Assembly: GCA_040219575.1 (NCBI GenBank)
Contig: JAVJSD010000039.1
Span: 1 to 20,293, forward strand
DNA from: JAVJSD01 sp040219575
GTDB lineage: Bacteria > Planctomycetota > Planctomycetia > Pirellulales > Pirellulaceae
Reading direction: 5' to 3'
DNA: 20,293 bases
In this document: piece by piece, positions 6,322-15,040 of the stretch
Layout of the letters: each line of letters begins with the position of its first letter
How positions within the stretch are numbered: the first letter of the stretch is position 1
Program-made: the position numbers and the translations under genes
The notes under the pieces: model-generated
Told to the model about the DNA's origin: nothing
What the model saw: the letters and a program-made list of their open reading frames with translations, nothing else
Databases searched by the model: none

Positions 6322-7416
6322 TCAGCCAGCGGCCGGCTGCTCGGCGGCGGGTAGCTGGAAGATGTGAATCGGCGAGTTGTTGCCCTCGTACTCGCCGTCC
6401 TTGTTCAACCGTCGGCCGTTGCCGTTGCTCCCCTTGTTGGTCGACACCACGGCCAATCGCTTGCCGTCGGGATGCAGGCTGAGGCTGTGGCAATTGGCCG
6501 TTTTGGTGGACACGAAGAAGGGTTGTTCGTCGCCCGGTTTGTGCAGCAACAGCTGCCCCGTTCCCGGCGTTCCGCTGGTGACGGCGACCACAAAGCCATC
6601 GTCGTGCAGCAGCACATCGTGCACGTAGCAGTCCTTGACGGCGCCCATCGTCAAGGTGTGCTGCAGTTTTCCGCTTTCGAATTCGAACAGCAGCGTGGTC
6701 GGAACGCCTTGCACGGTGCCTCCGTGATCGGGCTTGGTGCCGGCGGCGGCGAGCGTCTTGCCTTCCTTGTCGAAGGCCATGGCCCACACGCCGCCGATGT
6801 CTTGCAGGCGGTCGTAGAGGAACAGCGTGCTGGCGTCAAACTCACCGACGCACTCGCCGCCGGCGGCGTCCCACTTCTTGATGACGCCGTAAAGATCGCC
6901 GGAGACGAGAAACTCGCCGCGGGGGTGAAAGCGAACCGACAGCACGTCGTGCTGGTGACCGGAAAATTCCTGCTTCAGTTCTCCGTCGGCGGTGGACCAG
7001 AGGCGGACGGTCTTGTCGATGCCGCAACTGGCGACGTGCTTTCCATCGGGGCTGATCGAGAGCATCCGCACCCAGCCGTCGTGCGCGGCCTCCTTGGTCC
7101 ACTTCAGCTGCGGCGTCTCTTCGTCGTAGGACCAGGCCGAGATCCGACCCCAGGAGTCGGCGGTCAGCATCACTCCACCCTCGGAAGTGAATTCGATCGG
7201 CTGCAGCCAGCCGCCGTGATGCCCCGCGACGGGCGGCAGTTCGGTGAACGGCTCCTCGCCGTCCACCGCGAAACGTCGCAGCTTCGCGTCGAAGTCGCCG
7301 CCGATCAAATACTTCCCGCAAGGGCTGAACCGCACACAGTGCAGTTGCCGATCCATGGGGATCTGGTGCACTTCACTGGGAGCGTAGCGTGCTTGTAGTT
7401 GCTCGGTCGTGGCCAT
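6322..7416 (-). CDS. WD40-repeat beta-propeller protein
   Basis: A 364-aa cytoplasmic protein made almost wholly of WD40-type repeats, probably a seven-bladed propeller used as a protein-interaction scaffold. Blades are marked by VRFSPCGKYLIGGD, FTSEGGVMLTADSWGRISAW, LSISPDGKHVASCGIDKTVR, VRFHPRGEFLVSGDLYGVIK, MAFDKEGKTLAAAGT, VLLHDDGFVVAVTSG and LSLHPDGKRLAVVST. The ATG at 7416 is preferred; a TTG at 7461 would add 15 residues that look unlike a blade and lacks a ribosome site. It follows the DUF1501 gene by 64 bp on the same strand and is last in the three-gene unit. In planctomycetes WD40 proteins often accompany DUF1549/DUF1501 pairs; the role is not known. Confidence 0.88.
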   Translation of the reverse strand: MATTEQLQARYAPSEVHQIPMDRQLHCVRFSPCGKYLIGGDFDAKLRRFAVDGEEPFTELPPVAGHHGGWLQPIEFTSEGGVMLTADSWGRISAWSYDEETPQLKWTKEAAHDGWVRMLSISPDGKHVASCGIDKTVRLWSTADGELKQEFSGHQHDVLSVRFHPRGEFLVSGDLYGVIKKWDAAGGECVGEFDASTLFLYDRLQDIGGVWAMAFDKEGKTLAAAGTKPDHGGTVQGVPTTLLFEFESGKLQHTLTMGAVKDCYVHDVLLHDDGFVVAVTSGTPGTGQLLLHKPGDEQPFFVSTKTANCHSLSLHPDGKRLAVVSTNKGSNGNGRRLNKDGEYEGNNSPIHIFQLPAAEQPAAG

Positions 7417-7480
7417 CTGGAAGATCTTTCGACAGGTTCGGAGCGTGTCTTGTTCAATCAATACGCGATCGCGAGGCCGC

Positions 7481-8779
7481 TTACGCCAACACGTTGGTGA
7501 TGGGCTTCATATCGTCGTGCGCGATAGGCAGGGGTTGGCCGCCGTTGTCGTATTCGACATCGAAGGCGTCGATGTCGAGGCAGCGGAACCAAGTGTGAAA
7601 TACGTGGCCGATGTCGTATTCGTCGGTGGCGACGAACGTGCCCTGGTCGTTGGTGGCGCCTTCCACGAGCCCCTTCTTCAAGCCGGCGCCGGCCATGGCG
7701 ATCGACCACGCCTCGGGCCAGTGGTCCCGTCCCACGTGGCCGTTGATTCGCGGCGTGCGGCCGAACTCGCTCATGGCGATGACCAACACGTTATCGAGCA
7801 TGCCGCGATCGGCCAGGTCCTCGACCACCGCCGCGAACGCCTGATCGAACCGCGTCATCAGGCTCAGGTGTCCGTTGAAGTTGTCGCCGTGCGTGTCCCA
7901 ACCGTAGGAGTTGACTTTCACGAACCGCACGCCGGCCTCCAGCATCTTCAGCCCTTGCAGCATGTGCCGGCCAAGTTCGTGCGTGCCGTAACGTTCGACG
8001 TCGCGGGGATCGTACTGCGACGAGTCGAACAGATCGGCTCGCCGCATCAGCGTTTGGGCCATTTCGTAAACGTAGGAGTTGGCTTCATTCGCCGTGGGAC
8101 GCCGCAGCTTCGCGTAGCGATCGTTGGCGGCCTGACGCAGACGCTGCCGGGCCGCGTCGTCGGCGGCGCTGACCGATTCGTGCCGCAACAGGTTCTCCGG
8201 CGGCTTGCCGTCGCCGAAGGCGAGCGCGCCGTATTTCGGGCCGAGAAAGCCGGCATCTTGATGGATGAAGCCGCCGCTGCCCGGTTTGATCCATACGTAG
8301 GGCGGCAGCTTGCTGCTGCAAGGTCCCATCAGGTTCGCCACCGCCGAGCCGAAGTAGGGATAGGTCACCCCGCGATTCTTGGGATCACCGCGCTGGATGC
8401 GGCCGACGCCCGCCGAGTGCGAGTTGTCCTGCGTGCACAGGCTGCGGACCACGGCCAGGTGGTGCATTTGCTTGGCGCTTTTGGGCAGCAGTTCGCTGAC
8501 GTGGATGCCGGGCACCGAAGTGGGAATGGCGCGGAAGGGGCCGCCGAACTGCGTTCCCGGCTTGGGATCCCAGCTTTCGAGCTGGCTCATGCCGCCGTCG
8601 ATCCAGATGAAGAGCACCTGCTTCTCTTTCTTCTTCATCTCTTCGGCGACGGCCGGCTGCACGAGTCCGCCCAGCGCGCCAAGCCCCAGCGCGCCCGCCG
8701 CGGCGCCGGCGGCCGTGCCCAACAACTGCCGCCGCGAAAGCGAGTGCTCCCACGGTTTGCAAAGGCGAGATTGACTCAC
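7481..8779 (-). CDS. Tat-exported DUF1501 protein (alkaline phosphatase/sulfatase-like fold)
   Basis: A 432-aa DUF1501 protein. The start is the GTG at 8779, set by AGGAGA five bases upstream; the frame is open to 8902 but that part lies in a hairpin repeat. A twin-arginine signal is at residues 13-40 (SLSRRQLLG, then a long Ala/Gly/Leu stretch), so it is exported folded. DUF1501 landmarks are FIWIDGGMSQLESWDPKPG (57-75), DTHGDNF, SEFGRTPRINGH and GRDHW. The family belongs to the alkaline-phosphatase/sulfatase superfamily by fold, but its substrate is unknown. It follows the DUF1549/DUF1553 gene by 133 bp, the standard planctomycete pairing, which suggests both act together outside the cytoplasmic membrane. 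Confidence 0.93.
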   Translation of the reverse strand: MSQSRLCKPWEHSLSRRQLLGTAAGAAAGALGLGALGGLVQPAVAEEMKKKEKQVLFIWIDGGMSQLESWDPKPGTQFGGPFRAIPTSVPGIHVSELLPKSAKQMHHLAVVRSLCTQDNSHSAGVGRIQRGDPKNRGVTYPYFGSAVANLMGPCSSKLPPYVWIKPGSGGFIHQDAGFLGPKYGALAFGDGKPPENLLRHESVSAADDAARQRLRQAANDRYAKLRRPTANEANSYVYEMAQTLMRRADLFDSSQYDPRDVERYGTHELGRHMLQGLKMLEAGVRFVKVNSYGWDTHGDNFNGHLSLMTRFDQAFAAVVEDLADRGMLDNVLVIAMSEFGRTPRINGHVGRDHWPEAWSIAMAGAGLKKGLVEGATNDQGTFVATDEYDIGHVFHTWFRCLDIDAFDVEYDNGGQPLPIAHDDMKPITNVLA

Positions 8780-8796
8780 GTTGATCTCCTGTAGCA

Positions 8797-8830
8797 GTAG
8801 GCCGGAACAACCGCAGGGCGCTCCGGCAGA
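8797..8830. repeat. Hairpin repeat, GTAGGCCGGAACAA type (copy A)
   Basis: GTAGGCCGGAACAA begins at 8797 and TCCGGCAGA ends the unit. GCCGGA (8801-8806) pairs with TCCGGC (8822-8827). The same outer sequence is at 16347-16379. It lies in the 133-bp gap between the DUF1549/DUF1553 and DUF1501 genes. Confidence 0.55.
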
Positions 8831-8863
8831 CTCGGCATTCGTCGTCGCCCCTTTACAACTCCC

Positions 8864-8893
8864 GTGCCGGAACAGCGCTTCGCTCGTTCCAGC
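8864..8893. repeat. Hairpin repeat GGAACAGCG-CTT-CGCTCGTTCC (copy B)
   Basis: GGAAC (8869-8873) pairs with GTTCC (8886-8890), and AGCG (8874-8877) with CGCT (8881-8884), around a CTT loop with one unpaired C. It is 20 bp beyond the DUF1549/DUF1553 stop codon. Such a stem could weaken read-through into, or protect the ends of, the operon mRNA. Confidence 0.5.
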
Positions 8894-8912
8894 CCTTCTC
8901 ATAGCATCTACT

Positions 8913-10529
8913 TCAATGATTCACGCAGAACTCGGTGGAGGTAAGCAGCGCCCAAGCGAGATGCCCCAGCGCGACATCGCGGCGGTCGGCGTTCTGCTCC
9001 AGGTAGTCGGCGACTTCCTGACGCTCTTCGGCGACGGGACGGCGCGTCAGCACGCTCAAGTACAATTCCTCGGCGACGGCGTCCGCCTCGTCGAGCTTCG
9101 ACAGCCGATCGATCAGGTTGCCGTCGCGCCGCTCCAGGAAGCTCAACACCACTTCGTCATTCGAAAGGAACAGGGCGCCTTGCACCGAGGGAGCGATTTC
9201 GATCTCTGGCTCCTTGGGCGGATTGGCGAGCGCCTTGAGGAAACGCGTCGTCAATTCGTCGTACTTCGGCGCTCCTTCCTGCTCCGCTTCGACGCGCGGC
9301 ATCTCGCCGGCGGCGACCAGCACGCCGCGCAGCAGTTGCTCGGGTGAAACCCGCTTCTCGAGCGCCACGCGGTAGCTGACCGGAGATGGTTTGGCGTCCG
9401 CCTCCGGCAACAGGCTGCTCCGCTGGTACGTTTCACTCAAGGCGATTTCCCGCAGCATCCACTTGATGTCGAACTTGTGCGCGGCGTTCGATTCAGCAAG
9501 CAGTTCGAGCAGCTCCGGATGCGTGGCCGGGTTGTCGGCGTGATGCAGGTCGAGCGGCTCGACCAGCCCGCGGCCCATCATCAGCCACCACAAACGGTTG
9601 GCGACGTTTCGCTTGAACGACGCGTTGTCGGTCTGCGGCAATTGCTCCGCCAACACCTCCAGCGTTCTGAACTTCGGCACACCCGGCTCTTTCGTCTTGC
9701 GATCGGGCGGCACGGCGTACTCTTCGCCTTTGGGAAACTCGGGAATCTCGACCTCGTCGCCGCCTGGTAGTCGGGGGCCCGTCTCCTTGGGAATCTGCAC
9801 GAAGACCGACGTGAACTCGACCTTCTTCATCAGCGGCTTTTCGGCGATGGCGGGGAATTCGACGTCGCGGCGAATTTGCGCATTGCCGACAAACGCGAAC
9901 AGCCCCTGGTAGAACTCCTGCTTGTATTCATCCACAAACAAGTGGTCGTGGCACTGGGCGCACTGCACATCGACGCCCAGAAACATTCGTCCAACGTCAC
10001 GGACCAGTCCCGGCATGTCGTCCGCCTGTTGGCCGTAGCGTTCGAGTCGTTTGACGTAGAACATGGCCGCGCCGCGCAACTGCTCATCGTCAGGCCGAGG
10101 ATCGAGAATCTCCCGCACCATTTGATCCCAGGGCTTGTTGGCCGCGAACGACGTTTCAAGGAACTTCGTCCACTCCTCGTGTCCGCCGCGGCGTTCCATC
10201 AGCATCACGTCGAAAACCTCGGCCATGTGCCGCGGGTAGTCGTCGCCGGCCAGCAGCTTGTCGATTACTTTCGTGCGCTTATCCGACGCCGCATCGTCGA
10301 GGAACGCCCGCGCCTCGTCGGCGGTGGGGATTCGCCCGGCGAGGTCGAGATAAACGCGGCGCAGGAATTCGCCGTCGGCGGCGAGGGGATTCAACGGGCC
10401 GTCGGCCTTGTCGGCGATCAGCTTGTCGATCTGCTCATGTAGCGGCGGTGCGGCCGAAGCCGCGTCAGAAACGAGAATCGCGGCCGCCAGCAAAGCAATT
10501 ACGAACGCGCGAGCTGCACCAAGGGGCAT
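8913..10529 (-). CDS. Secreted DUF1549/DUF1553 protein with CxxCH motif
   Basis: A 538-aa exported protein. Residues 1-27 are a Sec signal peptide (VIALLAAAILVSDAASA). DUF1549 covers about 28-230 and includes LRRVYLDLAGRIPTADE and GVDVQCAQCHDHLF (CxxCH at 190-194, like a c-type heme site). DUF1553 covers about 287-530 (NVANRLWWLMMGRGLVEPLD, SPEQLLRGVLVA). At 538 aa it is a compact form: many relatives are longer, with cytochrome or LamG-like domains in addition. It is the first gene of an operon with DUF1501 and WD40 genes and has a promoter-like sequence just upstream. The pair is abundant in planctomycetes and proposed to work at the cell surface, but no reaction is established. Confidence 0.93.
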   Translation of the reverse strand: MPLGAARAFVIALLAAAILVSDAASAAPPLHEQIDKLIADKADGPLNPLAADGEFLRRVYLDLAGRIPTADEARAFLDDAASDKRTKVIDKLLAGDDYPRHMAEVFDVMLMERRGGHEEWTKFLETSFAANKPWDQMVREILDPRPDDEQLRGAAMFYVKRLERYGQQADDMPGLVRDVGRMFLGVDVQCAQCHDHLFVDEYKQEFYQGLFAFVGNAQIRRDVEFPAIAEKPLMKKVEFTSVFVQIPKETGPRLPGGDEVEIPEFPKGEEYAVPPDRKTKEPGVPKFRTLEVLAEQLPQTDNASFKRNVANRLWWLMMGRGLVEPLDLHHADNPATHPELLELLAESNAAHKFDIKWMLREIALSETYQRSSLLPEADAKPSPVSYRVALEKRVSPEQLLRGVLVAAGEMPRVEAEQEGAPKYDELTTRFLKALANPPKEPEIEIAPSVQGALFLSNDEVVLSFLERRDGNLIDRLSKLDEADAVAEELYLSVLTRRPVAEERQEVADYLEQNADRRDVALGHLAWALLTSTEFCVNH

Positions 10530-10582
10530 GGGGGGCTCTCTCGCCAGGGGGTGGGATGAATCGGAGGGAGTTGATGGATCTT

Positions 10583-10611
10583 AGTCTAAGCATTTCCCGC
10601 CCGCCAGGCAA
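10583..10611 (-). promoter_or_regulatory. Putative promoter of the DUF1549/DUF1553-DUF1501-WD40 operon
   Basis: On the minus strand TTGCCT (10611-10606) and TAGACT (10588-10583) are 17 bp apart, placing a start point near 10576 and a leader of about 47 bases before the ATG at 10529. The match and spacing are good for a sigma70-type promoter, but the call is by eye. Confidence 0.45.
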
Positions 10612-10666
10612 AGAGAATCTGGGCGGTAAAGCGCCCGGCTGAGGCGTCAATTCCGCCGGTTCACCG

Positions 10667-11053
10667 CTATCGTACGGCGCCGTCGAACATCAACGTCGGG
10701 CCGCCCGCCTTCTCGGCCATCACGGTGTTCGTCATTCCCTCGGTAAGGGTTGAGAACTTCACGCCCCACTTCACGTTGTACCCCGCTTCGCGCACCCGCG
10801 CAATCGGCTCGGTCGGCTTGTTCATCTTCTCCGTGAACGCGATCAACTCGTCCCAACCCGCCGGCCCTTGCCCGTTGGCGTCGTGATGCATGTGGTACAT
10901 CTCTGCCAATTTGCCCAGATCGGCCTGCATGGACGCGCTGCCCGCGGCCTGTTGGGCCTGATTCATTGCATCGCCGACCGGATTGCAGCCAGAGAATGTG
11001 GAGAGCAGAAGGAACAATCCGGCAATCGTGACAAGTCGGAATGCCTGGCGCAT
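10667..11053 (-). CDS. Small lipoprotein with DUF1559-like C-terminal pattern
   Basis: A 128-aa protein with a lipoprotein signal: a short basic start, a hydrophobic core (LVTIAGLFLLLSTF) and a lipobox-like FSGC with Cys at about 23, so it should be membrane-anchored. The middle is helical (MNQAQQAAGSASMQADLGKLAEMY). The end reads LTEGMTNTVMAEKAGGPTLMFDGAVR, which recalls the GxSNTxxxxE ... DGxV pattern ending planctomycete DUF1559 pseudopilin-like proteins; this is a pattern resemblance only. GAGGAG six bases before the ATG fixes the start. Directly upstream lies a repeat element, so its promoter may lie in or beyond that repeat. Function unknown. Confidence 0.75.
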   Translation of the reverse strand: MRQAFRLVTIAGLFLLLSTFSGCNPVGDAMNQAQQAAGSASMQADLGKLAEMYHMHHDANGQGPAGWDELIAFTEKMNKPTEPIARVREAGYNVKWGVKFSTLTEGMTNTVMAEKAGGPTLMFDGAVR

Positions 11054-11079
11054 GGGGAACTCCTCATGGAAATGTGCGG

Positions 11080-11210
11080 CTAGTGCTTTGTGACGGCTTG
11101 ACCTTAGTGTAGCTGAACTCGTGAGAGTTCAGCAGTTCGTGACGACGTCGAAGCTTCCAGAAGTCTCACGACTTGTGCTACCCCCTTTCTTGGTTGTCAC
11201 GCTGCACTGG
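11080..11210 (+). repeat. CTAG-bounded hairpin repeat, copy 2 (MITE-like)
   Basis: A 131-bp second copy of the element at 4995-5124, in opposite orientation. It begins CTAG (11080) and ends CTGG (11207-11210), which looks like a CTAG with one change. The nine-pair hairpin GCTGAACTC-GTGA-GAGTTCAGC is at 11112-11133 and the AAGTC-TCAC-GACTT hairpin at about 11161-11174. The centre and left end are nearly identical to copy 1, while the right 30 bp have diverged and hold one extra base. It lies between the permease stop (11240) and the lipoprotein start (11053), both minus strand. Confidence 0.75.
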
Positions 11211-11239
11211 CTCTTGACGAGTGGTGCAACCTCTCTGTT

Positions 11240-14200
11240 CTATTCGCCGCGCAGCGCCGCCACCAGCGGCGCTCGCAGCGTGGCCCGAACCGCGGCCAAG
11301 CCGGTCAGTAGGCCCACGACCAACACGATTCCCAGCATCCAGGAGAGATCCAGCCAGGGAGGCGTGGCGCCGCCGGAAAGGAAGTGCGGAAAGACCGCCA
11401 ACGCCGCGCAGAACACCCCGACGCCCAATCCGCCCAGCAGCAACACCACGTTCTCCATCAGCACCATGCCAGCCAGTCGGCGACGGCGAAACCCCTCGGC
11501 CCGCATCAGCGCCAGTTCTCCGCGGCGCTCCAACACGTTGCGCAGTTGCACGGTGGCCAACCCGAACGTTCCCAGCAGCAACCCCAGCGCGCCGAGACTT
11601 TGAAAGGTGCTGAGGTACGTGTTCTGCACGGCCAGCAGTCCCTCCAGCACGCCCACGCTTTCCACCGCGTCGAAACCCTGGTCTCCCAGCCGGTCCTCCA
11701 GCGCCGCGATCGCCTGCGTCTGCTTTTCCGGCGGCGTCTTGATCAGAAAGTAGCGGTAGCCGCTCACCAGCGGATACGCCTTCTCGAAATTCTCCTCGCC
11801 GATCAGCAGACTTCCCTGCAGCACGCTGTTGGAGAGCAGTCCCGCCACACGGAACTTGACCGTGCGGCCGTCCTCGTACTCGACGTCGAATTCCTCGCCG
11901 ACGCCATAGTACAACTGCAAGCTGTACATCGCCGTGTTCTTGTCGATGACCACCGGGATGGCGCCCGTTTCGGCGTCGGGCGGCTCGTGCAAAACGCGCC
12001 ACGCATTGTCGGTTTCCGCATCGGCCGGCAGCGCGCTGGCCGCCCAACCGAATTGCTGAACGTCCGGGTTGTCGAAGTAGTCGACGAATCCGGGGGTGAC
12101 GCCCAGCACGCGCGGCCGCGATGAACGGTAGAGGTTGTTGCAACTCGCGTCGTCGCCGGGCTGCAGTCGCAGGGACAATATCGTTGCATCCTGCAAGGCG
12201 CCGGCGCGATCGGCCAACAACTCTTTTCGGCCGTCCGCGGTGTTCAAGTTGGCGAAGATCGGCAAACTGCTTTGAGCCATCAAGTTGAAGCCGCCGGTGC
12301 CTTCGGAGGTGGGCGCGAGCCGGAAGGCGCTGATCGAGACGATCAGGAAACTCGCCGCCGCGATCAGGCCGATGGTAAGCGTGCTGCGGCTCGGATTGCG
12401 GCGCGCGTTGCGCATCGACAGCACCGGCAGAGCGAACCGGCCCGCCAAAGCGCGCGACGAACCGCCGGCGTAGCGCATCCGCAGCCAGACGCCCAGCAGC
12501 GTGGCGGTGAGCACCGACGCGCCGCTGCCCATGAAGGCGCCCGCCTGCGCCTCACCGCCCAGTCTGGTGGCCACGTAGGCCAGCACGACCGCCAACAACA
12601 GCAGCAAAACCGAGGCGGCGAGTTGCAGCGTCGCCCAGCGCGACCAGATTTGGCCGCTCGCTCCGCCGGTCTCGCCGGCTTGCCCCGCCAGCAGGCGACG
12701 AACCGGCGCGCGGCGCATCTGCCAGATGCTCCAGGCGATGGTCAGCACGCAGACCAGCACGCCGCTGGCGTAACCAATCGCCAGGCTGGCCGGCGTCCAG
12801 TAGAAGTCGAGGAACGGCGTGGTGATCGCTCCTACCCACCACGTCCGCAGGCCGTACACCATCAGCGCGGCATAGCCGACGCCGATGGCCGCGCCGAACA
12901 ATCCACCCACCAGCGAAACCAGCAGCCCTTCGCCGGCCAGCAGCAGGCTGACGTGCCGACGCCGCAGTCCCATCGCCAGCAGCGTCCCCACCTCCGACGC
13001 CCGGCGTTCGACGCCCAACTTGAACAGCAGCGCCACCAGCATCAACGCCGCCGCGATCAGGAACATACTCAGTCCCAGGAACAACCCGTCGAACGGCGTC
13101 GTGCCCGACGACGCGGCGAGTTGCTCGCGCTTCACCGGCACGAACTCGAAGCCTAGCTTGACGCCGTCACGATTGAATTGCGAAAGCAACCTCTTGGTAA
13201 GCGCTTCCCGCTGCTGTTCGACGCTCTTGCCCGCAGCGCGCGGAATGCGAAACGAGGTGACGTGACCGAACCGGCTGCCCCACAGCCTTTGCCCCGTGTC
13301 GAGCGAGACGAACGCCTTGGGCGTCAGCCGGTGGTCGGCCCAGTACTCGTCGTCGGCCGACTTGACGCGGTCGTAGTCGACTTCGAACGGCGCGTCCCAA
13401 TCGCCGATCGAATCCTGATCGGTGATGCCTTCAACCTCTGGAGTCATGCCGGGATCGTTCACCAAGGTGGGCCGCTTGTCATAGGTGGCGGGGCGATTGC
13501 GGCGGTAAGGGCTGGCCGGTGTCGTGAGCGGCACGATGGCGCGGACCGTGAATATCTTCTCCGTCTCGACGTTTTCGCCGTGCGACGATTCCGGTTCGAA
13601 ATACAGCACGCGCACCTTGTCCCCCACCTTCACCTCTTGATATTCCGCCGCCCAACGGTTGAGTACGATTTCGTCCTCGCCGAGCGGCCCGATCGGCTTT
13701 CCATCCTCGTCGAGCAATGGGCCCAAGCCGGCCGTCGAGTCGACCGCCGTGATCGTGGAGTACGCGATGCCAGGAGGGATTTGGGACGGATCCGTTGCAT
13801 CGTCCGCGGGACGCACTTTTTCGATCAGGTTGGCGAGGTACGTGAGCGTCGGCTGGGCGTGGTCGGCGGCCAAAGCGTTTTCGATCGCCTTGGCGGCGTC
13901 GTCGCCGATCATCAACCGGTTGGACGTGAGATTGAAGTACTCGAAGACGGTCGTCAGTTCGCCCGACTCCGGGTCCTTGTAGGGGGCGTTCGTCACCAGG
14001 TTCAGCGTAAGGCCGTAGTCTTCCAGCGACGGCTGCAGCATTTTGGCGAGCGCCATGCTCGACGGTTCACCGGGCGGCCGCTCGGCCGATTCGCCGGCGA
14101 CCAGGATGGCGTTGATCTTCTCGTCCTGGTCGAGTGCCTCCTGAAGCGTGGCCAGCGACACATAGGCGTTCCGCGGCAGCGACTGACTGGGCCGCATACT

Positions 14201-14806
14201 GAATCGTCCCAGGCTTTCCGCGGGTACGATGTCCGCCACTTCCAGCCGCGGCAGGCTTTCGACCTGATCGGACTTGCGCCCCAGGGCGCTGTCGGCGGCC
14301 ACCTGGCTGAGCTTGCCGACGCGAAGCGCCACGGTGTCGCCCTGCTTCACTCCCAGATCGTCGGCCAATGGCTGGTTGAGAACGATCTGGTCTTCGCCTG
14401 GCGGCGTCTTGGGCGCCGCGTCGGCGTCGCCCAGCTTCCAGAAATCGTCGGTGCTGCCGATCACGAGCACACCCGCCGATCGGCGAAATGCTTCGGTCGA
14501 AACCGTCTCCACCGTGGCGCTGGGGAACAGAATCGCCGGCGTGGCGGAGTCAAAGTGGTCCTTGAAGCCCGGGGCCTCGGCCAGATCCGTCGCCAATGCC
14601 TGCCGGAAGAAGCGATCGACGACCAACACCTCGTCGATGCGGCCCAGCCGATCGAGCGTCAGATGCCGCAGGCTGCCCCGGACCGAATCGCCGACCAGCA
14701 GCGCGCCGGTCAGCACCGCGGTGGCCGCCATCACCCCCAGCGCCACGGCGAAATTGATCCGCCAGTGATGGGTAAGACTACGAACGATGAATCGCCAGGA
14801 AGACAT
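11240..14806 (-). CDS. Large FtsX/MacB-type ABC transporter permease
   Basis: A 1188-aa membrane protein of the FtsX-like permease type, which moves lipids or lipoproteins or transmits signals with an ABC ATPase. A first membrane segment is at about 19-40, then a large extracytoplasmic region to about 565. A first FtsX core with several membrane segments follows (about 569-715, with ASEVGTLLAMGLRRRHVSLL), then two more membrane segments (about 728-830), a second periplasmic region, and a second FtsX core at about 1062-1188 (RRGELALMRAEGFRRRRLAG). This is the doubled architecture of very large permeases. The ATG at 14806 is preferred (MSSWRFIVRSLTHHW); 14836 is possible, while 14950 would lie upstream of the likely promoter. 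No ATP-binding gene is in the window, so its partner must be encoded elsewhere. Confidence 0.88.
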   Translation of the reverse strand: MSSWRFIVRSLTHHWRINFAVALGVMAATAVLTGALLVGDSVRGSLRHLTLDRLGRIDEVLVVDRFFRQALATDLAEAPGFKDHFDSATPAILFPSATVETVSTEAFRRSAGVLVIGSTDDFWKLGDADAAPKTPPGEDQIVLNQPLADDLGVKQGDTVALRVGKLSQVAADSALGRKSDQVESLPRLEVADIVPAESLGRFSMRPSQSLPRNAYVSLATLQEALDQDEKINAILVAGESAERPPGEPSSMALAKMLQPSLEDYGLTLNLVTNAPYKDPESGELTTVFEYFNLTSNRLMIGDDAAKAIENALAADHAQPTLTYLANLIEKVRPADDATDPSQIPPGIAYSTITAVDSTAGLGPLLDEDGKPIGPLGEDEIVLNRWAAEYQEVKVGDKVRVLYFEPESSHGENVETEKIFTVRAIVPLTTPASPYRRNRPATYDKRPTLVNDPGMTPEVEGITDQDSIGDWDAPFEVDYDRVKSADDEYWADHRLTPKAFVSLDTGQRLWGSRFGHVTSFRIPRAAGKSVEQQREALTKRLLSQFNRDGVKLGFEFVPVKREQLAASSGTTPFDGLFLGLSMFLIAAALMLVALLFKLGVERRASEVGTLLAMGLRRRHVSLLLAGEGLLVSLVGGLFGAAIGVGYAALMVYGLRTWWVGAITTPFLDFYWTPASLAIGYASGVLVCVLTIAWSIWQMRRAPVRRLLAGQAGETGGASGQIWSRWATLQLAASVLLLLLAVVLAYVATRLGGEAQAGAFMGSGASVLTATLLGVWLRMRYAGGSSRALAGRFALPVLSMRNARRNPSRSTLTIGLIAAASFLIVSISAFRLAPTSEGTGGFNLMAQSSLPIFANLNTADGRKELLADRAGALQDATILSLRLQPGDDASCNNLYRSSRPRVLGVTPGFVDYFDNPDVQQFGWAASALPADAETDNAWRVLHEPPDAETGAIPVVIDKNTAMYSLQLYYGVGEEFDVEYEDGRTVKFRVAGLLSNSVLQGSLLIGEENFEKAYPLVSGYRYFLIKTPPEKQTQAIAALEDRLGDQGFDAVESVGVLEGLLAVQNTYLSTFQSLGALGLLLGTFGLATVQLRNVLERRGELALMRAEGFRRRRLAGMVLMENVVLLLGGLGVGVFCAALAVFPHFLSGGATPPWLDLSWMLGIVLVVGLLTGLAAVRATLRAPLVAALRGE

Positions 14807-15040
14807 GAGTTGCTCGCGCGAGGGATCACTTGCCATCGATGCCCGCGGTTCATTGTACCGATCCCCGGCGTTCACTTCCGCGCCGCCTCCGCAGGTTTGC
14901 CTCCGGCGTTGCACATTCCGGCGTTGGACCAGCGACGCGGAAACCGGCATGGCGACGTCGTGCCATCGTGGAAGTCAGCCCGTATATTACCTCTTGGCGT
15001 TCCACCCCGATTGCACCACCGACGATTGAATGACCGATTC
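14807..15040. promoter_or_regulatory. Divergent intergenic region between permease and dehydratase genes
   Basis: On the minus strand a TACAAT box (14857-14852) would start the permease transcript near 14845, giving a short leader to the ATG at 14806; this argues against the upstream in-frame start at 14950. On the plus strand TATATT (14983-14988) could be the -10 of the dehydratase gene. Neither has a convincing -35. No other structure is visible. Confidence 0.35.

Noticed and set aside
13178..15040. A long N-terminal extension of the PLP enzyme frame
   Set aside because: It is antisense to the permease gene, rich in Arg/His as expected for a shadow frame, and the PLP enzyme domain begins at 15041.
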